64,000 nucleotides of DNA from Buxus sempervirens (Eukaryota; Streptophyta; Magnoliopsida; Buxales; Buxaceae), in the NCBI GenBank assembly GCA_947561395.2, contig OX387188.1, positions 9,822,061 through 9,886,060 on the forward strand, given 5' to 3'. The position numbers and the translations under genes are program-made. Below are positions 26,701-41,700 of the stretch, in pieces. Under the pieces are notes generated by a model. It did not search any database. It had not been told where the DNA came from and saw nothing but the letters and a program-made list of their open reading frames with translations. How positions within the stretch are numbered: the first letter of the stretch is position 1; every line of letters begins with the position of its first letter.

Positions 26701-29700
26701 ACTCCTAGTTTGAAGTCTGGCTTTTGGACACTTCTTGACTTGACATTGGTGTCGTGTGTCAAAATGAAGTTGGATACTTGAAAATGCATTCAACTATATT
26801 TGCTTCCAACTGCAAAAATTTGCTTATCTGCATTGTAGTTATGTAACCACTATCAAACTAGAGCTAGTCTCTTACTTTTGTAAAGACAGTCATTCTTGCA
26901 TTTCTATCCCTCAATTAACTATTTATTTGTTTATGTTTTGTTATCTAATTAGCATGATGTTTCGCTGCAAAATCTCTATAGAAGAGACTGAAATTTTGAA
27001 CAGTCATGATTGACAAATCATCCTCATTATATATGACAGACGCTGTAATTTGATGAATCACAAAGGTTATATAATGACCCAGGGGAACAGTCCTCCTCCT
27101 CCATGGGCAATAAGAAAAGCCTCACACTTGGCCCATATACCCCTTGAGGGCTTCATCTGTATCCAATGTACGATTGTCTACCACGCTCCGTTCCCATGAT
27201 TCAAGTCCCACCTCCTTATATCACACTCCACAACGCTCCTGCTACGCAATGGAAGCATGGTGGGCTCACAACCCATAGGTCCCATGATCAAAACCTGGCT
27301 CTATTACAAACTATAAGACCAAAAGGAGCGGTACCTCTTGTTTGTCCTAAAACCCATAGGCGATAGGAAGGGCCTTACATTTAGCCCATATACCCCTCAC
27401 TGGTTTCATCCGTATACGATGTCGAATTTCCCACCACATTATGCTCTCGTCACTCACATCCCACTTCTTTAGAACATCACCCTCTACAAGTGCGTGGACT
27501 GTGATATAAGAAGGTAGGACACAAGTGATGAAACAGAGCATGGTGGGCACTCGCACATCGGATACGGATGAAACTAACGAGTAGTATATGGCAAATATGA
27601 GGCTACTCTTATCGCCCATTGGTTTTACGACAGAAGAGAAGGACCACTCCCTTTTGTTTTACAGTTGATATCAGAGGCAGCTTGGGTCCAATAGTCCACT
27701 CAATAGGGGAAAACCATGCACACACATGGGTGAGCCATGCCACCTTGCCACTAGCCACTTCAATTAGCCACACACACAAGACGCGTGAGAGCAAGAGCGT
27801 GATGAAGTAGAAGGGTGATTTTCCAAGGAGGTGGGAAAGTGATGGGAGCAAATAGCGTGGTGAGCAAATCCCACATCAAATACAGAGGGAACACCAAGAG
27901 GCATATGGGCAAAGTGTAAGGCTCTTCCTGTCGCCCATGGTTTTTAGGATAAAAGAGAGGGACAATTTTCTGGATCAGTAAACCTAAGGGTAATGTGTTA
28001 AACTAAAAGAAACCTCAATGCACAGAGATTATTAATACTTTTGTTGCCCAATTATATGGTAATTTTGGTTAGCATCACTAGATAAAGTTCTATAGAGATA
28101 TCGCCCTTCTCTAATACATCATGGTTTCAGAGAAGCACCATGGTCCTATTAAGGAATCCACAATGAAGCATCAACCTTTATAAGACAATATTCTCTAAGT
28201 AAATTACCATCAAAAGATCAAGATAACAACTGTAACAGAACAAATATTATGCATAAGCACCTCCAAGAATCCATGCACTACAATTTAAATAATAAAAACA
28301 AATATTACCTTGGAAGTTATCCCTTGTGAACCAGTAACATGTTTAACTGCACAATAAATTTTAGCAAATTCATATTTGTTCTTTCCCAGCAATCCAGGCC
28401 TAAATGAAAAAATAATCGTTAACAAAGCCAACCAAATAACTTATCATCCAAACGGTATGGTTTTCAAATCAAAGTAAAGGTCAAATAGAACTTGCCATAA
28501 CATATTTATTTGATGAAAAATGTCATACGGCCTGTAATCACCTAGGAGAAAATTCAACATATTAGCATGAAATTAAATCTTGACTAAGATAAAAACCAAG
28601 TAAATTACCAAATAAGAATCCATAAGAGAAAATACTAAATAAGAATGAAGACTCAAATCCATTCCAAAGCATGGGAAAAAAACATAATGCCAATTTACTA
28701 TTTGCTTCAGAGGCCTATCGTATACAACCTTGATAAAGAAGGTGTCCCAGAGAGTAGAATTATGCGCTTGACTTTTTTTGCAACATCGAGAACAGCTTTT
28801 GTCTGCCATTAACATAAAATTAACTAAATTAATTGAGAAAAATGAATACAAGAACATGTAGTTAATGGTCTTCTCTAAGCACAAGTAAAACATCTAAACA
28901 TTCAGAAAACTGAAACTCAAAGCAAAATTATCAGACAGCATTTGAGCAATAGGATTTTCCATCTACAATACTGAAAGAGACAGTTACTGGGGCATTGCTC
29001 CAAAAGAGTTACCTATTGAGAGAGGTAAGTCACACAAGGTAGCTTATTTGGAGGGCCCCTTTTCCACATGTAATAACCACCAACCCTAAAGTCATGTAAG
29101 AAGTTTCAAGCCCAAATACTTTTTCCACATGGTATAAAGGGCCACCGACGATTATCATCTTTTCTTTTCAAAAACTTGAGAAACATTACAAAATGGAACA
29201 GCCACTGAAATATAGAACAGAACCTCATGTAAATCTCTTAATGGGGCTTATACAAGGTAATATGTTACCTATCTAGCTAATCTAGAATGGCCCTGTCAAA
29301 TGGATAGTCTAATTTTGGCAGATATTCCTACCAAAGTGGGGCCAGCGACAAGAATCTTGTCTCTCCATCCCGTTCTATCATATATCACATCTACAGTTAA
29401 TTTATGTTTATGTAAATCTTGTTTATTAACTCAATCGGTGTCTTTTTCGGTCTTTCTCTTGATCTCCTAGGCCCTTCAATATGCATCATCTCACACCTTC
29501 TTAAAGGTGCATCTCTAAGTCTCCACTTTACATGTCTAAACCACATTAACCTATGCTCCTCAATTTTATCCCTGATACATGCGATACCTAACCACATTTG
29601 AAAATCTTCATTTCCTACTTTATCTTTTCTAGTTTTGCCAATTGCCACACATCCATCTTAGTATCCTCATCACTATAATACTCTATCTTTTGATGATGTT

Positions 29701-32700
29701 GTTTCTTTGCCGCCCAACATTCTACACCATACAAAAAAGTTGGTATAATTGTTGTCTTATAAAACTTATTCTTTAAGTGGAATACGCTTATCACAAAGTA
29801 CCATAAAAACGCCCCCTCAACTTAAGCCAACCAACTCTAATTCCCTATTAAAGTTCATGTATTCCAAGTACCTAAGCTAACCATACTCTCTAGGACTAGG
29901 TTTTTTACTCTTGTTCGTCCAGCTTGATGCAAGAACCTGCTCACTTCTCACTGCAACCGAGCAATGCCGCAGCACATCATTTATGGAGCACATTGTTTAC
30001 AATTTCGGTGGCACGCCCTAAAATTTCGCTCCAAACAGCCCCAATGACAAGTTTCGTGAGGTTATTTGACTCTATTACAAATCGAGCGAAATTTCAAGTA
30101 GCACGGACAAAACGTAGCTATGTGCTGAGCGAAACATGGCGAAATGAGGGGAAATGTATTTCACCAAAAAATGGGGGGTTTAGGTTAGCAGCTAGTGCAA
30201 ATTTTTTTTCTAAAATCTAAATATGACATGACTCTTGAATTAGATTCCTATATATATATATATATATGCTAGGGTGTCCTCCATAAAGAACATGCTGCAA
30301 TAGAGATATGTTGTAGTGAGAAATGAGCAATGATAGGCTAGGGCGTCCTCCATCAAGATTTCACCAATTTTTTTCTAAATTGGTGAAGCGAAATTTCGCC
30401 CAACTTGGGTGAAATTCCCCTCGAATCTAAAAACCCCCCATTTTTTGTGTTTTTCGATTTTTCAAGTGTTTCAGCAACAGGCCACCTGCGTGCCCCTAAA
30501 ATTTCGTTTTGTGCCCTAGTCGACACGCCTAGCAGCACCGAAACAGTAAATCTTGATGGAGGATGCCCTAGCCAACCATTGCTCATTTCTCACTACAACA
30601 GATCTCCATTGCATCATGTTCTTTATGGAGGACACCCTAGCATATATATATATATATAGGAATCTAATTCAAGAGTCATGTCATATTTAAATTTTAGAAA
30701 AAAATTTTGCACTAGCTGCTAACCTAAAGCAACCCTCATTCATCCAGGCCTGGGACTACAACGCATAAAAATATATAACAAAAAGGGAAACACTAGCAGA
30801 GTTTTTCACTTTCCTTTTGGATATTTATAAAAAAAATTCCAGTAACAGAAGTACATCAATAAGGCAAAAAAAGTGTAAGTACTAGAAAGAAAAGGATAAT
30901 AAATGCAAGATTCTTTTCTCCTCTTTCTTTTTCACTCTTATAATTTCTTCCCATCAAATTACTTCCTTTGTTCTAGATAGAAGAACTTGCAAGGTTTCTG
31001 AATTAAGAACCTGGAGAATGCATTTCAAAGAAAACATTATATGAATATAACAAGGTAATGACCAAATTGAGGGTTGTGTAGAGCAGTAATTATAGATACC
31101 GGGTAGAGTTCCACCTAGAGTGGAAACTTGATTAGTGAGTCTACATGGCATACACACCTACCAAATCAATGGGTTAGTTGTTGCAATTTCATCATCTAAT
31201 CCTGATCTTGACCCGGACTCTTCCTCATCATCTATGTCCTCCTCCTCCTCCTCTAATGACTCTAACACGTCCACGGGCTAGGGCTAATGTCACTGCAACC
31301 GATGGAGGAAAAACTCTCATGGAACTATCTAATGAGTCTCTTCTGTCCTCCCCCTTCTCCTCCTCCATAACTACATCGACATCAATGTCCATCTCTACCT
31401 CAGCATGCGCAACGACTAGGCTAAAACGACTATCAGGCTAATCTATCTCAACACATCTAACCCACTCTGCAAATGGATCCTCCTCATCAACTTCATTACC
31501 GAATAAAACGTCTAGAGGATCCTTCACAATGGTAGTGTGCTGCTCTATCTCCAGTTGTCTCGTCCTTAGCTTTATGTTGTAATGCAAAAGACTAACTTCA
31601 GCAATCTCTAATAAGCTAATAGGTTCCTCTGTTTTGTGTGTATAAGTGCAAATGTACTCCAATAACGCTCACAAACAGAAGAAGATACTGTCTGAGCCAA
31701 TATTCGGCATACTAACTACCTAAGTGTAAACGCATCCATCACATACATCATCCACCATTCACCTAGATTTACAAATAGAATATTTAATATTAACATTTAT
31801 TTATAAATTAGGATAGAGAAAAATCATTTAATATGCACAAATAAATGCCACTTACACGGCATCATCGTCATCCTCAATTCAATCGTCATGGTCAACTCGA
31901 ACGAGCCCAACACTTTTATAAATAGTATCAACTGGTATTGAAATTTGAAAAGGCTAAAAGGTTTAGTATTTAAATTAACTATTAAGAATTAGTACGTAAG
32001 TTAAGTAATAGATTCATTACAATTTACAATCCCCTACCTTGTTTCCAAAATGACCAACAGCATCTGAATGGGGGGTCCAACTTCATGAAGACCTCGTGCA
32101 CCCCAGCGCACAGGTTCGTGTGGGAGGCAAGGTTATCCTTGCAGTGATACTTCGGATTCAAATAATATGATGCATTGATGATTACAAAAAAAAAAAACAT
32201 TAGTACAATTTAAATATAATTATAAACATTATTGAAAATAAAAATGAAAATAGAATTATAATTTTACCAACTGAATGCCAAGGATGGCTTAAAGTCCTAA
32301 ACCATCTATCATCTATAATCTTCTATACCCACTTGTATGACTAGGTACTACAGCCTTAATCTGAGGTTTCATCACATTCATATACTGATATATAGATCCT
32401 ATCGTAAGATAAGAATCTGTTTCAACTATCCTCAATACACGGTATATAGGCTCCAGCATACCAACCAAGTCTCGCACTTTATCCTAAAAAGTGTTGGATA
32501 AAACGATATCATCTACCCTCCTCCCCATGTCCGTGCGACTCTGAAGATAGCTCGTCCAATCCTGACTCATGAAGAGTGATCTCAATCCCTGCCTGTGCCA
32601 TAAAATACTATCTAAAGCAATATGTTCGTGCCAAATCTAGAAATCCCCGGCCGAACTATGTCCCCACCACATTTGTCTCTCATTTTTTGAAGTACATAGT

Positions 32701-35700
32701 TGTGATTGTACACAAACGTGGTGAGTGCCTATGCATCTTAGAGGACACTAACCACACTGCTCCTCTGCGCAATCGACTATAGCATCAAGTCGATGCAATG
32801 TGCGGCACACGGCATCCAATAGAAGGCATACTGATGCTGTAATCTCAGGTCAGCTTTCTTGAATGCACTGCCATTGTCTATCACAACCTGAACGACGTGC
32901 TCTCTGCCAACCTCCTCTATCACGCACTCTGTATGCCTGCAACAAATGGCGCATCATTGATCTTGTCTAACATGTCAACAGATCTCATAAATACTGCCCC
33001 ACCTCTGCAATACACCATAAAATTAATGATGGACAGTCTAGTAGGACCTGTCCATCCATCACACATGATGGTAACTCCAAACTGCTCCCAGTGGGATCGT
33101 AAGGAGGTAATGAATCTCAACTTTGCCTCCCTCCTCATACAAGTATGTACCCATAATCTCTCAAGGCGTATGAGGTAAGACCCCAACACCTGTCTCCTAG
33201 ATGACATCAACCATGTTCTTAAAGTGTGGACTCAATGCTGCATTGACTAGAATGTAATTGAAGATGAAAAATTTTGATATGAACTTTCCCATCCTCTGCA
33301 TGACATTATACTTGCTCCACATATCCCTCAATCTCTTCTGCCTGGAACCAGATGAACATAACATACTAGGCTCCACAAGATGATCGGACATCCTGGTGCT
33401 CTATGAACGAATGAGCCCAAGCCCAGCCCCAGGTCAATCAGCCCCATGCCCAGGAGCATCAACATCAATTGTATCTCCTCTGGTGGTACCACCATACCTC
33501 TCAGCCACCCTCCTCTCGTACTCAGACTAAAAAGATGCTCGCACTGAGGCTCTAAATGACGGCTTCTTCGCCTCTATCACCATGTTGGCAGAGTATACTA
33601 TATCATCATCATCATCGTTAGCCCCAGGGGATTGTATAGGCTCTATAAATCTATATCTAATCTCCTCCTGTGCCATCCTCCTCTCCTACCTGCCTGTGCT
33701 CCCTGACTGTAAATGATCTCTCATCTGTCTTTTAACCTCTGGAGGAACTTGAGGGCAGTTGGTCACATTCTTGTAGCCGTGCACCAAATTCTGCTTAAGC
33801 CGTGATACTCCAACACCCATTATGATTTGGTGGCAATAATTGCAGACGGTCTTATTTCTATCTCCCTCAAATCTTATGCCTTGGGCCTAGCCAATATCCT
33901 GTCTCCTGCCACCAGGGTAGTCCCCTCAACTACCATTGTCACTAGCCCCAGCCCCATTACCAGATGCCATACTTTCTCTGTCTGAAAAGACTGAAATCAA
34001 AATATAGTGCTACTACTGGCCAACTGTTGTGCTATCTAGTATCTACTCAGTGATGAATCCCTACGCAACCAAAAATTCTGATTATTAATCCACAATAATA
34101 AATTAGTATATTATCATTACCAATTATAAAGCATATGAATTTTTTAGATTTTTTTCAATTTTCATATTATTTGAATATTTTTTATACTTTGTTACACAAT
34201 TTTAATATGAAATATAAATATATAAACCTTGAATATTCAAGATCGTTTAAATTTATTAATTTAGTTTGAGAATTTATCTATTTTTCTATTTTTTTCCTTT
34301 TCTATTGAATTTTTTACTAAAATTAATAAAATAAATTAATATTTTTATGAAAAAATAAACGCCGACATCGATTTATACATTGGGTGTCCTTTCATATTAT
34401 ATATTAAATTCATTAGATTATATAAAGTTTAGAGCATTTAAAATAATAAAAAATCATTTTTAAAATTAAATTTCGCATAAAATAATTCAAAAAGTAATAA
34501 TTTTAATAAAAATTAAACCAGCGACACCCATCTATTGATCCGGTGTCCCTATATATTATATATAAATTTCATCAAATAAAAGAAAGTTTAGATAATTAAA
34601 AATAATTAAAAAAACGTTTTTCCATCAATTTTCAAGTAAAATAATGCTAAAAAACAATTTTTTTATTAAAAAAAAAACGGCGACACCCATCGATAGATCG
34701 GGTGTCGCTCTAACATATATCCAAGAATCATTGCATTCTATCAAGTTAAGATCAACCTAAATAAAGAAAAAGACGTTTACCTTAACTCCAACTAACGTAG
34801 GATGTGAAGGAAAGATTTCAATTTGCTGCAAATCACGTTCTATTGTGTAGATTAGTAAGAATGAGAATGATTTGAAACCTATTGGGGTGGATTTGGGGAA
34901 GAGATTGAGTTTGGAAAAAGGTTTGAATGTTCTGTAGGTTTGTCGGCCGATTTGAGCGCAAATCGCACCTCTTTATATTGTGATCGCACGCATGCGATTC
35001 GCACATGTGCGATAAAAAACAACTAAAAAAAAGGTGTCACCTTGCAAAACATCAATATCTCCTCCGTTGATATAAGATTTTTCTTGAAACATTCTTAGAT
35101 TTTATTTTTGCATAAATCCTGATATTGTGAAAATCACTTCACCAGAACTGGAGAATTACAGAAGCTTTACAATAGATTTTCACATGTTATCAAAGTGTTC
35201 GAGTCAAAATATTCACTCATTAAGTCACACCAACATGGATGCATAAAGCATTACGGGAAAAAAAAGGTAAAGATATATAAAGAAAGACATCAACCCTTGC
35301 AACCAATGGAAGGCACATTTCCTACCTCTTCTGATTCTGATGTTCTTGTACATCGTACATTATGCGATTCATCAACAATCAGAACAGCCCATTCTCGCTC
35401 CAATATGCTTTTCCGCAAACGGCAAAGCATTGTATATGAGATAACAACAACTCTCGGGCATCTTTTCAAGTACACAGGATTATCTTGGTGACCAAAAACT
35501 GGAAAAAAAAATTCAAATCAAATGAAGCCAAGAAGGTACAAAAGATGCAGATATTGTACTGGATAGAATAGAAGAGATGTTTGCTCATCAAAACTAAGAT
35601 AACTGATAGCTTAGTGAGGCAAACCAGTAATTAATTTGGTTTGACAGTTTTTCATGAGGAACCTATGTTTGTAAGACATAATTGTCTCATGTTTGTAAGA

Positions 35701-38700
35701 CCTATTTGTCTATGCCATACTGCAAAAAGAAACCCCTTTCTCTGAATTTTTCTTCATTAAAAATTAAAAACTAAAATGTTATTATTTCACACAGTACAAG
35801 TTCAATACACAGCACATGTAACAATTAATTTAAATGGATGGACAACCCACAACATGGAGCACTCTAACCTACTCAGAGAACACCCAATCAAATGGACAAA
35901 GTATAGGGATGACATAAGTCCTCAATGAGGCAGAAATCCATTGTACAGAAAACATTTTAACACTTTATAGATACATTTATGATATCAGTTGAGACACATC
36001 AATGTACATTAATAAATATATAATAAAAAGGTTATGCCAAAAATGCCACACATGTTTCAACCTAGTCTCTCCCAAAAATTCACAAACAACTCAAACCTAT
36101 CATAAATTAGAAAACAAAGAAACAAGAAAGACTAAGAAATAACCTTAGTTACCAGTGACTTTTGTGCACAACTAGTACAAAGAGACAAGCAATCCATTAA
36201 TTTCAGCTTCCCCCACGATGAGTCTAACCAAACCAAGTGCAAAACTCAGAACACAAATTGAACTAAAAAAGAGGACTACAGGATGAAACAAGCATAGAAA
36301 TAACTTTCAAGGGCTGCCGCTAATTAATTTTGCATTTGGGATTCAATTCCCATCCATTTTCATGTTCCCCAACTTTTCTCACACAATAATTTTCAACCAC
36401 AAGTTCCTTTATCCATCCCAGATCACAGCAGCTACTTCCCCTTGTAATTCCAAAATGTGATCATTAATGTTTCCCATATTGAGGCCGCCATTCCCTTACC
36501 CTTACAAACCACTTTCTAATTTACAAGTAATGCCTTTGAACCTCTCCCTCTCTCTCCAACAAAAATCCCATTCAATCCTCTCAATTCTCCGAATCACCTT
36601 ATTCGAACTTCAAAGTGCCAAAAAGGGACAGTTAGTAAACTGGAAGAACAGCCAAGGATGCTCAGATCAACATGATAAACCCTGAACAAAGATTGTTCCT
36701 CTTCCCACATAACTATACTCTCAGTGTTCTCAATAACTGGCCCAAATGTCAAACCTCCTAGTATTACACACAAGGTAATCCATGTATCTAAGCAGCTGCT
36801 CAGCTAAACGACACTTTAACTTTTTAGCACAAGATTGATGGGTTCCCCAATCAATATGGATGCCAGCAATGCTACTTTTCCCCAAATTGACCTTCAAACC
36901 TAACAGTATTTTGAAACAAGTACACCTGTTACAAAAGACTGATCAACAAAAGGTTAGAGAAAAAGGCTTGTAACATCCACAAATTGAAGATGTGACCCTT
37001 GGATATGGTAGAGAAAATTTCAATAGTCTTGTATAGACTGCATGGAGCTTCGATACATTTCCATATTTTCAACTGAGCATGAAACAGTATTCTAAATCAT
37101 GGATAGATCACCTTATGCAATAACCATCAATCAGAATATCATGGTAACATGAACTGAAATCATAAATAAACAAACGTGGGGCCGCAGGAAACAGCAATAT
37201 TACTGCAATGACAACAGAATATTTATTTAAAGAAAATCCCATGTATTAATTGCATGCTTTACAAGATTTTCCTGCAGCTGACTGTCAAACATTTTTCTGT
37301 ATTTTAAAACACCTGCATATTTGCAAGTCAAGTGTGGACAAGATAAGTGTGTTGTGGGGATGGGTCGCTTAGGGCTACATTTCCAGATACCTACAACATT
37401 TCAACAGGGCCTCAAGCGTGCATTTCTTAGGTGTATTATCAGGATTCTGGAGGAGAGGGTTGGAATCTGAATTTCAGACGCAATTCATTTGACTGGGAAC
37501 TGGATTCGCTAGCCCAACGATTGGCTTCAATTTATGGTCAGAAACTTACCTTGAATCCGGATGAGATGAGATGGGTGGGTGTAAAGTGTGGAGCATTCTC
37601 TATAAGAGGCACCTATAACCAAGTAACCAATAAGGATATCAACTTCAAATGGTCAAGTATGGTGTGGCAATCAGTTCTTCCAACAAAAATTAGCTTCTTC
37701 ATGTGAACAGCAGTATTGGGGAGAATCCTAACAACCGATAATCTTATGAAGCGTGGATGGCAGACACCAAATAGATGTGTGATGAGTAAATCTCAAGAGG
37801 AATCGGGGAGTCACCTTCTTGTGCATTGCGAGGTGGCAAGTGCTGTTTGGTTTGCTTTATTATCAAGATTTGGAAAGAAATGGATGCAGCCTCAAGATCT
37901 GGATCAGGTCCACTTGTCATGCACTGTTTTTGTAGAGGATTCTTGTCATGGACTGTTTTTGTAAAGGATCATCTCAGCTTGAGGTTTTGTAGAACTTGAC
38001 ATTGCCGGCCATTCTCTGGTCAATTTGGAAGAGAGGAACAATAGAATCTTTAAAGAGGCAACATGTTCCATAAGGGCTTTAGTTCAATCTTCTCTTAGTC
38101 GCCTTCTTGGTTGGGCTTCAAGTTGTGACTCTTGCAGAGGTTTAGACAGTCAGGAATTTCAGTCCTGTGAAAATTTCCTTTTATTGTAGTGGCTTTCCTT
38201 TTTCAGCTCCTGTATACTTATTGTGTGCTTGTTGGGCTGGATCTTTTATTTTGATATAATTCTCTGTTATTACTGATAAAAAAAATAAAAAAAACCTGGA
38301 CATTGAACTTTGGAAATAATTTATGAATATTTTCCGGTCCAAATCTACCATCAAACTTATCAACTCATGGCTTTAAACCTGAAATATGTCTTTAACTTTC
38401 GCAATATAAATAATCTTAAAAAAATTTTAATTTCAATGCATAATCATATTCTTGAAAAGTATTTCACAAATGCTTTATTTACAAAACCTGTATTTTCAAT
38501 TTTTTTCCTAAACGTCATCACTATGCGAAAATTTTTTTTTTTTTTTTAAATTTCTATTGATGGAGTGATATTTCTAAAAAAGTCAAGACCTTAAGCGTTT
38601 AAGAAACATAAAAAAATTATCAAACCCATCAGATGCTTAAAACCTTTTTAACAAGTATGAACACATTGTAATGTTTCACCCCTTCCATACTCCTAACCAA

Positions 38701-41700
38701 TTTTATTCTCTTGCAAACCAAACAAAAAAGGCTCAATTCTACCTAGATTAATCTAAAAAGAAATTTATAGAACTGCTACTAATTGTGGATAATTATAGGA
38801 AAAACACAATAAATTCCAGTCATAATTGCAAGATAATTAGAACAACCAAACATAATACACTTCATTGTAGCATTTAAAATCATGATGAAGGAAGAGCAAC
38901 ACATGTGATGTAATAATGTCATCTAGTTTTCCTCAATGTGGAAAAAATAAAACCATAAATAGTTTTAAAAAAACGCAGAGAGAGAGAGTACCTAAATGAA
39001 TATCCATGGGCAAGCAAAAGGGCAGCCAATGCTCCAATTCTTCCGCCCATGAAAATCGTAAAATAGCTGGGCAAACAACAAGCATAGGGCCTTCATCCAT
39101 AAAACAGCAACCAATTGCAATTGCCTGGAAATAAAAGAATACAGACATGATTTACATTTCCATGCAGCTTATAGAGACATATTTATACTAATTTGAAAAC
39201 ATGCTTAACCAAATGGTAACATTAAGAAACAACAAATATAAAATTATAGATAAAGTTTAAATATCAAATCTGAAGTAAAAATAATAATCAACAATTACGA
39301 AATTAAGCTCATATCACCAACTTAACTTTAAAAACAAGTTATAAAATATATTAATGGTCATAAATTCCATTATGATAATGTGATGACATGATTTCACTAA
39401 CACATATACTGAATTCCTATAAATAAAGTATCATACTCCACAATTAATAGGAAATAACAGGACTGGGGCATTTTAGCACAACTTCAATGAGTTTCTAGCA
39501 TGGTTTTTACCTAATCAATTGTTGAGTGCTTGAAAAATGCTAGAAACAACTACCGTACATAGCTACCACTCCAAAAGCTCTTCCAAGTGAAATAAAGTCC
39601 TTTAAAAATTTAATAGAACTAACTAGAGATATGGAATATTTGAACTACAAATGAACGGCTAAGCTAGAATAATCTTCATATTACAATAATGTGATGCCAT
39701 TTCTGATTCTTGTACATTGATACATGTAGGAATTAATTATTTGTTCTCTTCAATCTGATTTCATCTAGTATATTTTTTACAATAACCCCCAACAGTTCAC
39801 TATTTGGGGTTCCACAAGATTATATAACATACCATAATAAGCATGGCTTTGAATTTTTTTTTTTTTTTCATAGATAATCATGGCTTTAAATTTTGATTTC
39901 AAGGGAAATTTCAATATTTCAAGATATTTCACAGGAAATTTCATTAAGCTATGGGGAAAATTAAAACCCTCTAAGAAGACCTTACATAAGCTCCTCAGAA
40001 AACTTCAATTACACCTACAATTTCTTAGATATACAACCGGCTTTTGCACCATATGGAAGGAAATAAAATAGTCCTTTTCTGTGAGATCTTCAAAATAATT
40101 TTATGAGGAACCTTCTCTATTAGTATGCCTCACTAGCCTCATCAAGTTCGCAACTCAATTGAGCCTTTTGCATTAGATAGCAAGGACTTCAAGTTTCATC
40201 GAGAAAATATACTTTGAAGTTCTTAGTCTTGGCAATATGCAAATTCCATCACAATTATTTGGATGTTTAATTGTGTTATTTCCAACTTCATATAAATGAT
40301 ATCTACAATTGTTAAGGATGTTACGAAGGGATTTGAATTTTTCAATTCACCAAACTAAATGTTAAAGGGCGCTACCTCCAAATCAATCAATCATTAACCA
40401 CGTCTTTACGAACTAGTTGGAATCATCAACATAAATCCTATTCCTCCATACTCCACAATACTCATATTGTGCATATGTTGCTTTTTATTGATCAACACTC
40501 AGATACATGCGTCACAACAGGCCCTCATGAATAACTTGTATTTTCATTTTAGTTTGAGTGGAAGTGTGCAACATGTCAATCACATGATACCCTAAACATG
40601 CCTCTCAAGTCTCAACTTAAGCCATCCATCTCTAATTCCATGTGCAACACCCTCATCAATACCCTGCCCCTTGTGAATGATAGACCTAAGATAAAGAATT
40701 AACTACTTTCAAGAATCTCTTGATTCCAATTCTTCTCAATTCTTACTATTGCTTCATCTGTACCATTATTTGCACTAAATTTTACTCCATATGCTTGGTC
40801 TTAGTTCCACTTATTTTAAGAACTGTCGTATTTCTAAGTATCCCTCTAAAGCTCTAATTTGACATTTACTCCTTTCCTAGTTTGGTCCACCGAAACTACA
40901 TCATAGTGAATGACACATATCAAGGCACCTCCTCTTATATACAACTAGTTAATCCATCCATAATTAATGCAAAAAGAAAAATTATACGTAATTGCCCCTA
41001 ATGAAAATATGTCATTACAGGAAACTCAATTTTCTCACTATCCATGGCTTTCGCTCCCTTATACATGTCTTGAGTGACTTCAACATACCTTATTGGAATT
41101 CCTTTTTGCATGAAAACCAAACTCATTGGCACTATCATTCTAAGTCAATAAATACCATGTAAAGGTCTCTTTTCTTCTCTCTGGACTTCTCCCCTAATTA
41201 AAGATCGCCTCAATGATAGACCTCCCTAGCATAAGGCCAAACTAATTTTCTGATACTTGGGTTATTTTTTCTTAGCCTTTGTTTAATCACTCGTTCTCAG
41301 CCTTTGTTTAATCATTCCTTCTCAAAATTTAATAATATGCTTTGTAATATTAATTCCATGATAATTGATATAATTTTCAATATTTTATTTATTCTTATAT
41401 AACGATATTACAAGCATTTGGCATTTTTCTTGTCCCCGAAATTCCCTCAAAAAATTTTCTGAACAACATAAAGTACTATCTAGTCCTAAGGTTATTCCTA
41501 TTTCATCTTAGCTAAAGCACTATTCACTTCAAGGGCCTTAATCCTACAAATATAACAATGTTTTCTTGGTTCTCTAATGACCATATTTGTAACAAAATAA
41601 GCTCTTTTCCTATCTTCACCATTTAATAATTTGTGAAAATAATCCGCCAATCCCTTACCACAACTCTTAAAGCATCTAATTTGATGTAATTCAAGGGTTG

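Noticed and set aside
31178..31441. 87-codon plus frame rich in Ser and Thr
   Set aside because: It is the complement of the acidic C-terminal tail of the hAT transposase.
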